From Telmatactis stephensoni (Eukaryota; Cnidaria; Anthozoa; Actiniaria; Isophelliidae): a DNA stretch of 64,000 bases. The DNA lies in assembly GCA_029948255.1 (NCBI GenBank), contig JALIZF010001706.1:551560-615559 (forward strand). The letters run 5' to 3'. Of this stretch, positions 45,801 to 58,083 are shown one piece after another; position 1 is the first letter of the stretch, and each line of letters begins with the position of its first letter. The notes under the pieces were generated by a model. The model had not been told where the DNA came from and made no database searches. It saw only the letters and a program-made list of their open reading frames with translations. The translations under genes were made by a program, and so were the position numbers.

Positions 45801-48800
45801 ACTAACAAACTGAGCCACACTGTTCCTATCTGCATGTTGCATGCAGCTGTACAGTAAAATTGTAGGTAGAGTCTAATGAAGTTGTATACTTACAATGGCA
45901 GCAACAGCTGCTGCAGCAGATCCCCCACCAGGTGCCGATGTTCTTGCACCAATGCTTAGTATAAAATCCTTTAATGACAGTGAGACTAAAGGACCTTCAC
46001 TTTTACCAATCATATACCTGGAATAAACAGAACAATGCTACATAAACTTCTCATATCAGTAGCTAATGGTAATGTTGTAAATATTGGCACAAAGCAAAGG
46101 TCAGTAAATTCGCTTCAAGGTAATGTTTCCATGATACCACTGCACTCAGTGCTCAATGGTATTAAAACTCGGCCTTTTTGTTCATCATGCCTTTGCTAAC
46201 AAACATACACATGGGGATCTTTAACACTTTTTAAATGTTACTATGTGTATGTGCATTGAAAATCTTAATCGGAATTATGCATATATGATTGAAGGAGCAT
46301 AGGGATCTTGAACTTTTTTGGACTTCTCTCTAATAATTATTAGTGTAAATTTGGCTTTAAAACATGCATCAATGTGAGGTAAAGGAACAGTTGAAAAAAG
46401 TGTTATCTTACTCTATAATTCTTGTTTTTGGATCAAAATGGCCAATTGAGCTTAATCCCATCCGTTCAATTGCCTGCAAGTTAAAAAAGAACTGTGCCAT
46501 AACTGTGACCATATTAGAGCATCTTTATACTGTCAGCAAATGATACTTACTAGTCTAATCTTCTGATCTTCTTCCAGTATAAATAAGTTATCCCTTTCAA
46601 TGTAATAATCAGCTGCTTTTAGCATGGCATCCAAAGGTACAAGACCAACCACTTGTGAGCCACATACTCCAACTTTAAGTTCCTGACAAATAATAAACCA
46701 TTTCTTCAAAAGGTATAATGGATGAAGGTATGGAGGGAGGAACAGAGGGAGGGAGAGAGAGAGGGAGGAAGGGAGAAAAAGACAGAGAAATAGATGGACA
46801 GAGGGAGAGACAGATGTATGTATGGAAGGAAGGACAGAGGGAGCAACAGATGGACAGACACATTGTTCACACATTGTACAGACAGACACAAAGATGCACA
46901 AAATGGACTTACAAATGGATGGACAATGAAACATCAACTTTGGTCATCTGGTACACAAAATTGCTAGTTTTAGATCGGACAGTGGTGTACTGCTGCTCCT
47001 GCTCCAACTGCCACTATTACTAGTACATACCTTGGCATCATTGACAGCTTCTTCAAAAGCTATATGCATTGGAGTTATTTCATGATCCAGTAGATTAAGT
47101 GAGACTTGTGCAATATTTTCTTCCTTAAGCCACCAGCCAATGCCCTGTACTTGCTCCAGTCGACCTGGCTACAAATACATATACAATTATATGTACATGT
47201 ATAAATTTAAAAGTGAATTTACCAATGCTGTAAATATACATAAAAAATTGAGCATTATAATGGTTACCTGGTTTGGGCCTCTACCTCCTTCCCTCAGGTT
47301 TAGAGCAATCCTATGTGCCTGTTCTTTGGTTCCAAGAATATTTATATTGTAAGCTATTAGGAATTTCCTTGCTCCAGCTATAGTAGCTCCCCATTTTGGA
47401 TTAAATTCAGCAGGACCATAATCTGGGGTCCATTCTGGAGTAATAATCTATTTATGAAAACAATGTAAAAAATTAAATCAATAGGTGTACATATACTGAA
47501 GCTCTCCTTAGGAACTATCACTACTTGATCTTTGCAACTAGGAACTACCTTAATCCAACTATATTTAATACTCATTTTATTCTCTGTATTTAACTTTCGA
47601 AGTAGATATTCTATCAGACATGACCACTACCAAGGGCCCAAAGGGCGATTGGTGTTAATACTGGGTTAAAATGAATGGTTTTCCTATGATTTAACCCTAA
47701 ATTAAGTGCTAATCATCTTTCAAACAACTGGGCCCAGGTATTAATTTTCTTTGGTAGAGAAATACTAAAATTCAAAGCATTGAACCTAGAAGGTAGATGT
47801 AGCATGGTTGGGTGGGTTAAACAACAATAAGAGTGATGATCTCATAATCCTGTACTTCCAAGTTCAAGACCTGCTCTGGCCACTAGCTGAGGACAAATTT
47901 GTTCTCAGTGGCCCCTAGTTCAGATTCAACTTCTTGACCATGCTTGCAAATGTTTCTGCCTTACCCTTTTAGAAAGTCCTTCATATTCACCAGAACGAAT
48001 CTGTGGGACAGTCTTTCTATATTCTTGTTTAGAAGCATAACCATAAAGATAGACTGCAAATCACAGTAATCAAATCAAATCACAGTCCAATGCTATGTCA
48101 ACTATACATATACTATGCTGTATTAACTGTAACTTGTGTGATATAGTTTTTCAGTCTTGTAAAATCTACTTCATAAATATACCATGATATAGTCTAATGA
48201 GATACAATGTATGGGCTGATTGACTAGCTACTGTGTTTATCACAGGACAGAGACATGGCTTGCACAAAAATGTCAAAAATATTCTATAAAAGCAATATAA
48301 TAAGGCTCATTATATCTCTGTACTGTGGTATAAACACTCTGGAAGATATAGTACTCAAAAAGCAAGAGAAACACATAGCCACGCCTCATGTTCCTAAGTT
48401 TCCTTTTCTTTATAGTGCTTTATATCGCCTAGCATGTTTACATCACAGTACAGAGACATTACACATGTGTTTTATAGGTTGATATACTGCATGTATTTTG
48501 TACCAGATATTCCCATATCTTCTGCTGCTTTCCTTGCAAAGCTGTTTGCACATTGTACACAGTCCTCCATAGTGGCATTGCTAACTGGGATAAAAGGACA
48601 GACATCTAATGCTCCTAGTCTTGGATGTTCACCTGGACGGAGAGAATATTATGACACAGAATCAGTCATGATCATTTACTATGATTTGAATGGAGCTTGT
48701 AATGTGTTAAAATAACAAAGGATTGTAAAACAAAACAAAGAAAACAGATGACAAGTAGAACAAAACACATTGTTCAACAGAATTCGTTGATTCTTTGTTT

Positions 48801-49466
48801 TGTTTTACCTTTTTTTAATTATTTCACTTTACTCCCAACCTTGTACTAACAGTAGTTGTCAACCCTAATGATTAGATTGCAACAAAAACTGTAGTTGTTT
48901 ATGTTAATTTATTATCAGTTTTATCATCATCATCATCAATTATTAACATCATCATGAAAACAATTTTTCTAACGAAGCTTATATGTAGTATAAAGTTGCA
49001 GCTCATGAGAAAATGGCTGTATTTACAATAGAAAAGTTATCTTTAATACATTATTCTTTTACATTCTACTTTATGTAAAGTTATATATATCACTCATCCT
49101 TCCGTCGAACTTCAGTGAACTGAGTATGCAGGACCCACCTTGGAGCAGCCGGGCCCAGATAAACTACATGCAATTTACACCTTTTACAAATACATTTCAA
49201 GGATAACAAATGACAATAACAAACTTGCCTTTGTGATTTCTCATATCAATGTGTCCAGCAGCTGTTTTAGCAGCATTCAGTGCTCCCTCAACAACAGCAT
49301 CAGGAGACCCAACAAACGTGTAAACTGTTCTGTTTGTTGATGCACCAGGATCAACGTCAAGCAAACTGACACCTGGGGTTGCAGAAATGGCCTTCGATAT
49401 AGCGTCTATAACTTCTTTATTTCGCCCCTCAGAGAAATTCGGGACACACTCGATGATTTTAGCCAT
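42836..49466 (-). CDS. FTCD: Formimidoyltransferase-cyclodeaminase
   Basis: Bifunctional folate enzyme of histidine breakdown: moves the formimino group from formiminoglutamate to tetrahydrofolate, then releases ammonia to give methenyl-THF. Thirteen minus-strand exons: 49466-49229, 48632-48504, 48053-47965, 47447-47268, 47168-47031, 46682-46551, 46473-46412, 46017-45894, 45151-44990, 44822-44779, 44166-44028, 43677-43582, 42922-42836 (TAA 42838-42836). They join in frame to 539 residues, near the 541 of human FTCD. Marks: [34 protein letters not shown] with the catalytic His at 82, [27 protein letters not shown], and in the cyclodeaminase half [16 protein letters not shown]. Intron 1 starts with GC instead of GT. 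An upstream in-frame ATG at 49595 would add 43 residues rich in Arg, Ser and hydrophobics. The start at 49466 is preferred because it matches the family N-terminus. Confidence 0.95.
45395..45835 (-). mobile_element. Two adjacent tRNA-derived SINEs in FTCD intron 8
   Basis: The minus strand shows a tRNA-like head at about 45672-45600, with the B box reading GGGACCTCG/GATCGAACT on the plus strand. Its body runs down to an AAAGGT-repeat tail at 45395. A second, shorter copy (about 45835-45675) repeats the head and part of the body, including TTTTAAGGTATTTAAAGC and the CTACACGGTA word. The pair is a tandem insertion between FTCD exons 9 and 8. Confidence 0.7.
46718..46870. repeat. Purine-rich GGGA/GAGA low-complexity tract
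   Basis: Plus-strand tract of GGAGG, GAGAGA and ACAGA words in FTCD intron 5, close to exon 6. The open frames across it are composition artefacts. Confidence 0.8.
47800..47960 (+). mobile_element. Worn tRNA-derived SINE abutting FTCD exon 3
   Basis: Old relative of 26365-26580. The head has lost much of its tRNA likeness, but CTGCTCTGGCCACTAGCTGAG, GACAAATTTGTTC, CAGATTCAACTTC and GACCATGCTTGCAAAT follow the same order. It ends within about 10 bases of the donor site of FTCD exon 3 (47965-48053). Confidence 0.7.
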
Positions 49467-50886
49467 ACCTCGAGATATCCTCAGCACTAGACGGTGCTCA
49501 AAAGTTGCTGTATTTTTCGCAAAAAGACTAAAACACTTCACAAACCTTCCACGTGTCAACCAAGAACTTGTAACTTGTACTTGTCTGAAGATCATGGCTG
49601 GCTGAGATAGACTGGGGAGAGGTTTTCGCGCCACGCACACAGGAAGCCCACGCGCAGGAACGCATTTTTAAAATTTGAAAATTAGTCGCAAAAATTAACT
49701 ATTGTGAAATATGCCTCGGAAATTAGTACAAGACGGTACAATAAAAACTAAGCATAAATCCAAATTTTTAAGACCGTTTTAATGTTTCAAGTCTCAGTCG
49801 GCCTTCGTCTGATTATTTATGATTTATGATTTATCAAAATAGAAAATGTGGTTTCTCTTAGTTGGTATCTCATGTATTCTTACCTTCAGTAATGAACATG
49901 CGGCAAACGAAATTCAAGATCCATAAACTCGATCAATCGAGAAGCCTTGGATGTGTTCCTGAGTACTAAAAAGCTTGATCCACTAAAAATGTTCACAAAT
50001 TTATTCTTTTATTTACTCTTTATTTTACAAAATAATTCTTTAGACATGACCGGATTTTGATTGGTTCTATTATGTCCCCAAGGGTTTATGACAAACATAT
50101 TAGCATTACAATGAAACTTCGCCGAATAGACTACCCCAATTAGACATTAAAATCATTAAGTGTCTAGATAGCGCAGCGGTCTAAGGTGATATCTAAAGGT
50201 ATGGATTAGGGTCCGGATATCGTCTCCCTCCCTGGCCTTAGGGCTAAGACAACTGTTTTATGTAACACCGGGATAGCGCGGATGGGGCCGAAATCTTCAT
50301 CCTATACGTAAATCGATTCGATGTCTCAGCTTCAATGAATGTCTCGGGAGAATCGTCCCAAAATTTATTTTTTTCCTATTTTTTCTGTTATTCACTTATA
50401 TTATCAGCGCATTTGCCGGGGGGTGCCAATTTAGATGTTCTAGGTTCGAGCCGTATCGCCGCCATGGGAATTTTTTTCCTTTTTTTTTTTCTTCTCCTTT
50501 TTTCTTCTCTTATTTTTTCCTTTTCTTTTCTTTTTCTTTTTTAATAATTAGATAACTTTTCTATTTTTGATTCAATTATCTATTTTAAATATTCAAATTA
50601 CTTATCATGTTTAATTTATGCAGATCATCGAATATGTCTTGGGCTCGAGTGAAGGTTCGAGTTTTTTAATACTCTTTTTTTTAGTTTGGTTTTTATTGCT
50701 GTGGATGAGTGATTGTTGTTGTGGTCATTAACTTTAGTGGCAACCTGTTCGTGATCACATTATTATGACTGATCAGCAGAAGTAGCCCACTTTTATCTAC
50801 GCGCGCGGCAACAATGACAGGAGAAGGTCTGGATCGAGCGATCGGCGATGTGAATTGCGCGCGCGCTTCTTTTATCCTTTCACTTA

Positions 50887-50888
50887 TT

Positions 50889-50952
<64 letters not shown>

Positions 50953-50955
50953 TTT
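50887..50955. repeat. (TTTC)n microsatellite
   Basis: About 17 nearly perfect TTTC units between two short GCGCGC words. Confidence 0.95.
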
Positions 50956-52306
50956 CATACCTAGCATTTATAGTTATTGAGAAAAGTGTTTCCAGCGTAA
51001 AAAGGTACTTCCAACGCGAAAGAGGTTGCCCACTCCATGTGTAGAAGAGACATCGTGCAGGTACCGCGTTGCGGATGAGCTAGAAGGAGGAGGAGAACAG
51101 GAATTAAACCGTTCAAAAAGCCATTTCGTAAAGACTGTCAGTATTGTTAGATATACGTACATATGGGCAAGTGACCTGCTCTCTTGGAAAGGTATCTACA
51201 TTTGGCAGAACAGCTAGTTCTCTTACCGTTAATTCGAAACTAAGTTTGAGCACGTCTTCCAAGTGTAACGTAACAGCGATCCCATCCACGCTATTTGATG
51301 CTATTATATGTGGGAAAACTAAAACAATGAAAGAAGAATATTATAGTTTTATCGACCTTCAATACATATCTTCTCATTCCAGCTGCTAAGGAAGAAGTGA
51401 TATTAAGATTGTTCGGGATACTGATTGCTCCAGCCAGCTCTATCGTCGTTTATACTGAAAAACGTCCAAGAGAAGTTTGCGCGCACTTGTTCGAGGTGGA
51501 ATATCCCACAAGGTTTAATTTTATTGAAGGCTGGGGTGAAGGCATTTTATACAACAACTACAGGGCTTCGTACCATTTAATAGGGCTATCTGGTCTCTTC
51601 TTAGGTTGAAACCAAGGGTCTCTACTTAGCTCTGAATCACATTCTTTATTTAACTAAGACTGTATTATGCGCCCCGTCCAAGCCATGAAAACACATACAT
51701 TTTGATGCGCCGTTTGGACTTCAGGACCCGAATACACGATGTAGCGTTATCCTGCAATATTTTGTGCAGCTTGCGCACAACGACAGAATTGCACCGTGTG
51801 TCCATCCTTGCACTGAACAAGAGCGCGCAACAGTTGCAGCGTTAGAACTGGATTCCACTCCTTCACGCGTCGCAGGAAAAGTTGCATGTGTGTACGCGCC
51901 TCAAAATTAACGATCGCAAAACGTGCACTCTATCAGAAACGAAAACGCAACGATTCGAAAACGCTCTAACTTTAAAGTGGAATCATTTCAAAAAGGAGCT
52001 CTTTTGTCCTTTAGTGCTGACCGCGAAAAGAGGCTTTTAAAAACACTGACAACATCCGACATATACCACATGAAATGACCAATGATTGCTGGGATCGCTG
52101 AACACTTTTTTCTGCCATTGTAGCGATCATACGGAAACACAATCTCCCCAATCTAACGCAAAGTAATTGTTTATCATATACCTTATCGGCGTATTCAAAG
52201 GTCTTATTAGCGACGCAAGCATAAGCATATAAACATACGCACATACATTTCCGAGTCTGTGTATGTTGCTTGCATTGATGCTTACGTCGCAAGTCAGCAG
52301 CAAGCT

Positions 52307-52420
52307 TTAGGCCCTGTTCACACTACAGTTCTAGATCGATCCGAGTTCGATCCAGCTTATGATATACTGGACTGGATCGATCTCAGATCGATCTAATGCT
52401 GTAGTGTGAACGGGGCCTAA
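52307..52420. mobile_element. Small MITE with TTAGGCCC ends
   Basis: TTAGGCCCTGTTCACACTAC at the left pairs with GTAGTGTGAACGGGGCCTAA at the right. The inside is nearly all further inverted GATCGATC words. No coding sense. Confidence 0.8.
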
Positions 52421-52870
52421 GTGTGCCGAGAGGCGGGGTTAAAGCCACGAAAACGTTCGGATGCAAAGCCTTTGTGTTTTCGGTCAAACAAAAACGGGGC
52501 ATTTCGCTAGATTGTGCCCAAAATCTTTCTAGCAGTATATTATTGCGCCAAGAAAAAGGACAACTCAAAACATCATTCAATAGAAATCAAATTTATCTCA
52601 AGACCAAAATATGCCCATTATTTTACAGTTTTGTTCACAAATATTTTGTAAATCAGTTATTCATAAAGACCTTTTATAATTTATAATAGTTAAAAATCAT
52701 TTAAAATATCTTGAAAGTCATCAGCTCTTGTAAACCAAGTCATGATATAGAGTTTATATAAATAATAACAAACTCTCATTGGTAATCTTAAAAAATCTGC
52801 GTTAGTTATAATTGAGTTAAAGTTTTCTTTTACAGGAGCCAGTAAAAGGCGCCAGTCAGTCCAGGTAGAG

Positions 52871-52871
<1 letters not shown>

Positions 52872-52904
<33 letters not shown>

Positions 52905-52970
52905 ACTGTCTGTCTGCTTGCTTGCCTGCCTGCCTGCGTCTGCCTGTCTGTTTGTCTGTCTGTCTGTCTC
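52872..52970. repeat. (TGTC)n / (TGCC)n microsatellite
   Basis: Imperfect tetranucleotide array of TGTC with TGCC and TGCT variants, about 100 bases beyond the PDSS1 stop. Confidence 0.9.
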
Positions 52971-53061
52971 ATATGGGTGTCTATCGAGTAAGAGTTCTTA
53001 TCAATCAATCAGTTCATGATCAATTAATTAATCTAACTCTCTATAGTCTTATATACAATCG

Positions 53062-56000
53062 TTATTTTCTTCTATTAATAACTTTATTGGTGATGTTAAT
53101 TAAGGCTTGATGTTCGGGAGATGCCTGTAGTTTGTTGATTTGTTTGATGGCTTCCTTTGAATACTGAGTAGCAAGGTCATACGTTCGCGATATACTATCA
53201 CACTACCAAGAAAAAAACATAATCAAATATGAATAGCCCACTTTCGATATATGGTTGAGATGCCACACACAACAGAATCAGTTCGAGGCTCTGGGGAATA
53301 ATGCTTAGTGGTGCGCGACTAAACAATTGTTTTGTTACGCTCTACTAAGCATTATTCCCCGGAGCCTCGTATTGATTCCTTTGTGTGCGGTAACTCAACC
53401 ATATATCGAAAGTGGACTATTCTACGATACAAATAAATATAAGGGATACTTTTTTAAGATAATGTATCAGGAAGAATGAAAACAGAATATGGGGAGACAC
53501 ATTGAAAAGACATAAAGAAAGAGGATTATGGCATTAAAACATAACAAACAGAAGAAATAAGGTTGAGATAAGTGTTATAAGAAAACAAAACATAGTGGAA
53601 AAAAAATAGGAAGGAAAACCAGAAATACAAAAGAAAGGAAGGAGGGTCAAAAAAAGCAAAAAAGGAAGGGACAAAAGGAATTTAAGGTTGAAAGGAAAGA
53701 GAAGGGAAGTGAAAAGAAGAATGTTGGAAGAAATGAAAAGAGGACAGAAGGAAGTCAACCTCCCTAAGAGGAAATAGGGATGAGAGGAAGTCTTAGAGGG
53801 TAGAAAATTGTAAAGAAACAAACAAAAATATAAGAAAGTACTTACATCGTAAACTACTTTCCTGGCATATTCTACATCACCTGGTTCTTTGAACCTACGC
53901 ATTATCATTGCATTGAGCTCTGGAAACTAAATTTGTAATAAAATAATGAATAACAGTAAGTTTCAGTCATGATAATTTAGGATATCAGTCATCTTTTTTA
54001 CAACATTAATTTTGCTGATCTAAGTCAAAAAGGTCTTGGAAACATAAGTTTTGGAGCATAAATCAGAAGTAGTTTTAATGGCTATTATCACATGTTTTAC
54101 ATGCAGATCTGAACAGGACTTTCCAGGACCATTTCTGAATTCTGCTGATGAGCACCCATTACAAAATTCTTACCTTTTCACAAGCAAAGAGAACTGGTGC
54201 TGTAGCAAGACCTAACTTGAGATCAGCTGCTGTAGGTTTGCCCATTTCACTATCACTTGAAACAAAGTCTAAAATGTCATCTACTAACTGAAACAAGAAA
54301 TCATTCTTTCATTATTTAATAACTTTGACAGGGCAAAGAACAGACTTTAAGTCCATGCCAAGCTATTAGCCCCATACAATAAGCACAAAAACACAGAAAG
54401 TAGTCTGATGACAGAAGGGCAACAGCAGGAACCAAGGACATCTTTGATGTTGTGTACAGAGATGAAAGATGGTCTTTCTTCCCTTTCTCCTCTCCCTCCC
54501 TCTGAAACACTGCATCCCTGAGGATGGGCATTTAATGAAAAAACAAGTTTTAATGCCAATGATACAGCATTGGATTTATAAATACTAACCTGAAATGCCA
54601 TACCAATATTTCTCCCATACTGATATGCAATCTCTTGGACATCAGGTGAACTACCAGAAAATACTGCAACCTTCAAAAACAATGATCAATTTAGCAACCT
54701 GATACAATGTCAGAACAGGACATGACACTTGAGATGATGAATATATCACATTCAGTGTGTAATGACTGTAATGTCTTGATGCCATGTTCATAATAGCACT
54801 TTCACTGATGACATTTGAAACAAAATTTATCAGTGAGTGCAGTGTCATCTTTCACATCACATTGTGTTTGCTAAATCAGTTGACACGTAATAACTTCAAA
54901 ATCATTGGGCAGGGTTTTGAATGATGACTCTATGATTCATAAAGCTGCCATGTGGTACTAACTGAAATATCAAAATTCTCAGTCAAACTTACTGCTTTAC
55001 AGCAACAAGCAATCAAACTGGCAGTTTTCTTGTATGTCTTCTTTAGGTAATGAGCAAATCTTTCATCAGGATCTTCTTTGGAACCAAGCTGCATGAATTC
55101 TCCTGAAACCACAATGAAAATCAATATTCATAAATCTGTCAAAATCTAGTAATAGAGAAAAATTACACTGGATCAAGAAAATGTACAGAAACTGTTTATA
55201 AATCAGGAATTTTGTCAAACTTTGCCAGTGAGATTTCTTTAAACAGATTTTCAAAGTGTTAAACATGAAATGTATTTATTAATTCATTCTATCGTAGATC
55301 CTCTTCTTTATCAACACAGGGAAATAGTGAGTTAAGGGTAATCTAGTTGAAATACCTAGTTTTCAGGAATGATGGAAGCAGAGGCAAAAGCAATATACAC
55401 AGACTCAGTGTTGCATTTCTCATCTACTGTAGGTATGAAAGAACATAATGAGCAGTGCATTGCTGAGTCTGCATATATTGCTTATGCTTCTGCTTTCATT
55501 AATAAAATTTGCTTGTGTAAACAGGCTTAAAGAGAGATTCAGCAAGTCAGTGATACAAACCTCTTACTAAGTCCTCAACAACTTCAGCCAATAATTTTAC
55601 GACTTCTGTGTTCCCTAACTTGGCTAAAGCTTGTGACGCACAGGATAAAATGTAATCACCAGCTAAGACACAGTGCTTGTCACCAAATGCAATGTTTACA
55701 GATACTTTATTCCTTCTTGTTTTAGCACCATCAATGACATCATCATGAATAAGGCTTGCAGTATGAATCATCTCACTAATCATTGCTACTGTTTGTTGTG
55801 ATGAATGGATAGTTCTGTTGACGCAAAAAAGGATGTATTTCATTTCTCATAACCATGTGACCATATTGGTGAGATGTGTGTGCAGAGATAGAATATAAAA
55901 TGTTGTGACTTTGTGTAATGAAAACTTTTTGGCAATACAACAAAGACAAATGCTGGTGATCTCAATCAATCAATCAATCATTCATTCAGTTAGTCTATCA

Positions 56001-58083
56001 ATCAATCAATCAGTCAGTCAGTCAATCAATTAATCAGTCAATCAATCAATCCATCAGTCAATCAATCAATCAATTAGACAATCAATCAATCAATCAGACA
56101 CTCAGTCAATCAATCAATTTATTAATCAACAAATGAATCAATCAATCACTTTATTCTTCTAATATAATTTTACCTGGAAATAGATACAATATAATTCTCA
56201 CTTAATTTATTTACTTTGATAATTTTAAAGATTTGTAACAACTTGAAGCAAATTTGAAGGGAAAAAAGGACAGAATAAAAAGAATGGACATTTTCTATGT
56301 ACGTGATATACATTACATACCTAGAATTACAGGTGTGGATATTACAAGTTGCCGCCATTAATAAAACTATCATTGGGCGAATATATTTACCATGACCATC
56401 AAAGTAGTAATGTGATACTTCTCTCAGGGGGGTTATTGGTGTATTTAGTTCCTAAAATCAATTAGAAGCTCCTTAGTTACTAGCACAAACTAAATGGGCC
56501 CTTTGCAGCATGTTGGAATGCAGCTCAATTTGGAGGGCAAAACAAAAGAATTTCAATGTCCTATTGGCTGGAAACCATTTTTTGCCCTCCAAAATGCGCT
56601 CATTTGCATGTGCTGCAAAGGGCCTATTCATTCAAAACAGTTGAAGCAACAGGAACAAGTTTAAAAATAGTCAAAATGTGGGGCAACACAACATTTGGTG
56701 AGTAGAGAATATCAGTATCCTAGATATGTTTTCCTACTGTTTCAATTTTATTTTCTTAGGGTTTACTATGCAAGCAACACCTTATACAACCTAGGACAAG
56801 AATCTTCCACTTTTACCTTCTCCCTATGTTCTTACCTTCTTAATATTTGTACATAAATTTGATAAGTAATCTTGTACCCATCTTTCTGTATCATCTTTGT
56901 TTTCATTTGCATTATTAAAACTAGAACTGGAGCAATTCCTACAAATGAAACACAAGATTCACTTGAATGGAGCACACTTATATAGCACAATACCAGCAAT
57001 GGGGGCTTGTTTAGACTGGCTTATTTGGTCATTTTATGGCATGACTGCAAATATATTTCCTAGCTCCCTACATTCACCCCTCCCCCAAACACATACACAG
57101 ACAATGATAATGCCAACAAATAAAACCCCAATTTTAACTGATTTTAAAAATGCACCCCTTTGCAATTCCACTGCCCCCTCTATGATGTAATAAGTAGTCA
57201 GTTCCTTAAGGTGCAGTAATATTGTTGTGTTCCAAGTTGTAGAGTGATGTTGCTTGAATTACCACCACACATGCATTTTATAAAGCAATAAAAATCAATG
57301 TTGCAGGTTGCAAAAACTTGTTACACAAAGTAGAACCATTTTCTACTTTGCAACAAGTAGCCCCGACCTGCAACATTGATTTTTTTTGTTGTGTGACAAA
57401 ATGTATACAGGGCAGTAATACAAGTAACATTGCTCTACAACTTGCAATGCAACAATGTTGCATGACAAGTTGCACGATTTTGTTGCTAAGTTATTTTGAT
57501 ACTTGGCCATAAAGGGGTGGAGCTCAACATAAATCACACGTGCCAACACAAATAACACCTGCGTATGTACTTTGTGAACACGAAAGTTGCTGTATAATTA
57601 TTTATTTACATATGCAAGTTTAAAGTGAACAGGGAACTGGAAAAGAGCACATCGTGCACTCCACGTTGCATTAGCACGTTGCACCTTCACGCTGCGGTGG
57701 ATGAGTGAATCACGAAGTGGTTCAAATTCCAATTTTTAACGATATCAACAATTACTACTACAATTCGATTATCTACAACACATATAATCAAACTACAATC
57801 AGACATTCAATTTCTACACAAATACACCCCTAGCTTACCTACTAAAAGTATGATTTTCAAATCGGTTGTAGCTTATGTAACCACTTGAGTGAGTTGCAAG
57901 CGAACGGACGCGACGAGAAGAATCATCTTTCGTTGCTAGATATTTCCCTAGTGTACTCTGATGGCGATAAATGTTGAATAAATATTTTCTCCTAATTGAA
58001 AATATTTGATAACTGTTTAAAGTTTCAAAATATTTCACTAAAACTCCGGTAAACTGAGCGCGACACAAAAGTCGTGCCGCCAT
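53062..58083 (-). CDS. PDSS1: Decaprenyl/polyprenyl diphosphate synthase subunit 1 (COQ1 type)
   Basis: Mitochondrial trans-prenyl transferase making the side chain of ubiquinone by adding isopentenyl units. In animals of this type it usually works with PDSS2, not seen here. Nine minus-strand exons: 58083-57839, 56938-56836, 56451-56321, 55814-55561, 55102-54993, 54670-54590, 54287-54174, 53926-53846, 53202-53062 (TAA 53064-53062). In frame they give 419 residues; human PDSS1 is 415. The first about 60 residues are Arg-rich with hydrophobics and few acids, as in a mitochondrial presequence. Marks: YYFDGHGKYIRP (GKxxRP 137-142), first aspartate motif LIHDDVID (184-188), VLAGDYILS, EDLVRGEFMQLGS, second aspartate motif LVDDILDF (311-315), GKPTAADLKLGLATAPVLFA. 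The ATG at 58083 is chosen because the frame upstream offers only GTG. Confidence 0.95.
53231..53422. mobile_element. Long TIR element beside the PDSS1 last exon
   Basis: GAATAGCCCACTTTCGATAT at the left pairs with ATATCGAAAGTGGACTATTC at the right. Pairing continues inward, including GAGGCTCTGGGGAATAATGC with GCATTATTCCCCGGAGCCTC, with a loop of about 40 bases near 53310-53340. The arms are nearly identical, so the insertion may be recent. It starts about 30 bases from the acceptor of PDSS1 exon 9. Confidence 0.85.
55960..56155. repeat. (AATC)n microsatellite
   Basis: About 190 bases of AATC with AGTC variants in PDSS1 intron 3. Confidence 0.95.
56493..56626. mobile_element. TIR element
   Basis: GGGCCCTTTGCAGCA at the left pairs with TGCTGCAAAGGGCC at the right; inside, TTTGGAGGGCAAAA pairs with TTTTGCCCTCCAAA. 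It lies in PDSS1 intron 2, about 40 bases from exon 3. The word CTGCAAAGGGCC also occurs alone near 6261. Confidence 0.8.
57286..57392. mobile_element. Hairpin element with CAATGTTGCAGG arms
   Basis: AAAAATCAATGTTGCAGGTT pairs with ACCTGCAACATTGATTTTT; inside, AAGTAGAA and TTCTACTT pair as well. GCAACAATGTTGCATGAC words follow to about 57480 and link it to the TTGC-rich repeats near 30430 and 40320. In PDSS1 intron 1. Confidence 0.7.

Larger units (their letters stand above)
49596..53061. other. Region between FTCD 5' end and PDSS1 3' end
   Basis: 3.4 kb containing the FTCD promoter next to 49600 and the PDSS1 3' untranslated region next to 53060. No gene was recognised. It has microsatellites, a GC-rich SINE-like stretch with a possible tRNA-type head at about 50160-50240, and a MITE at 52307. 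An open frame at 51397-51609 after a possible acceptor at about 51380 is unassigned. Confidence 0.55.

Noticed and set aside
46533..46937. Minus-strand open frame of 134 codons
   Set aside because: Only 46551-46682 is real (FTCD exon 6); the rest is a low-complexity tract in the intron.
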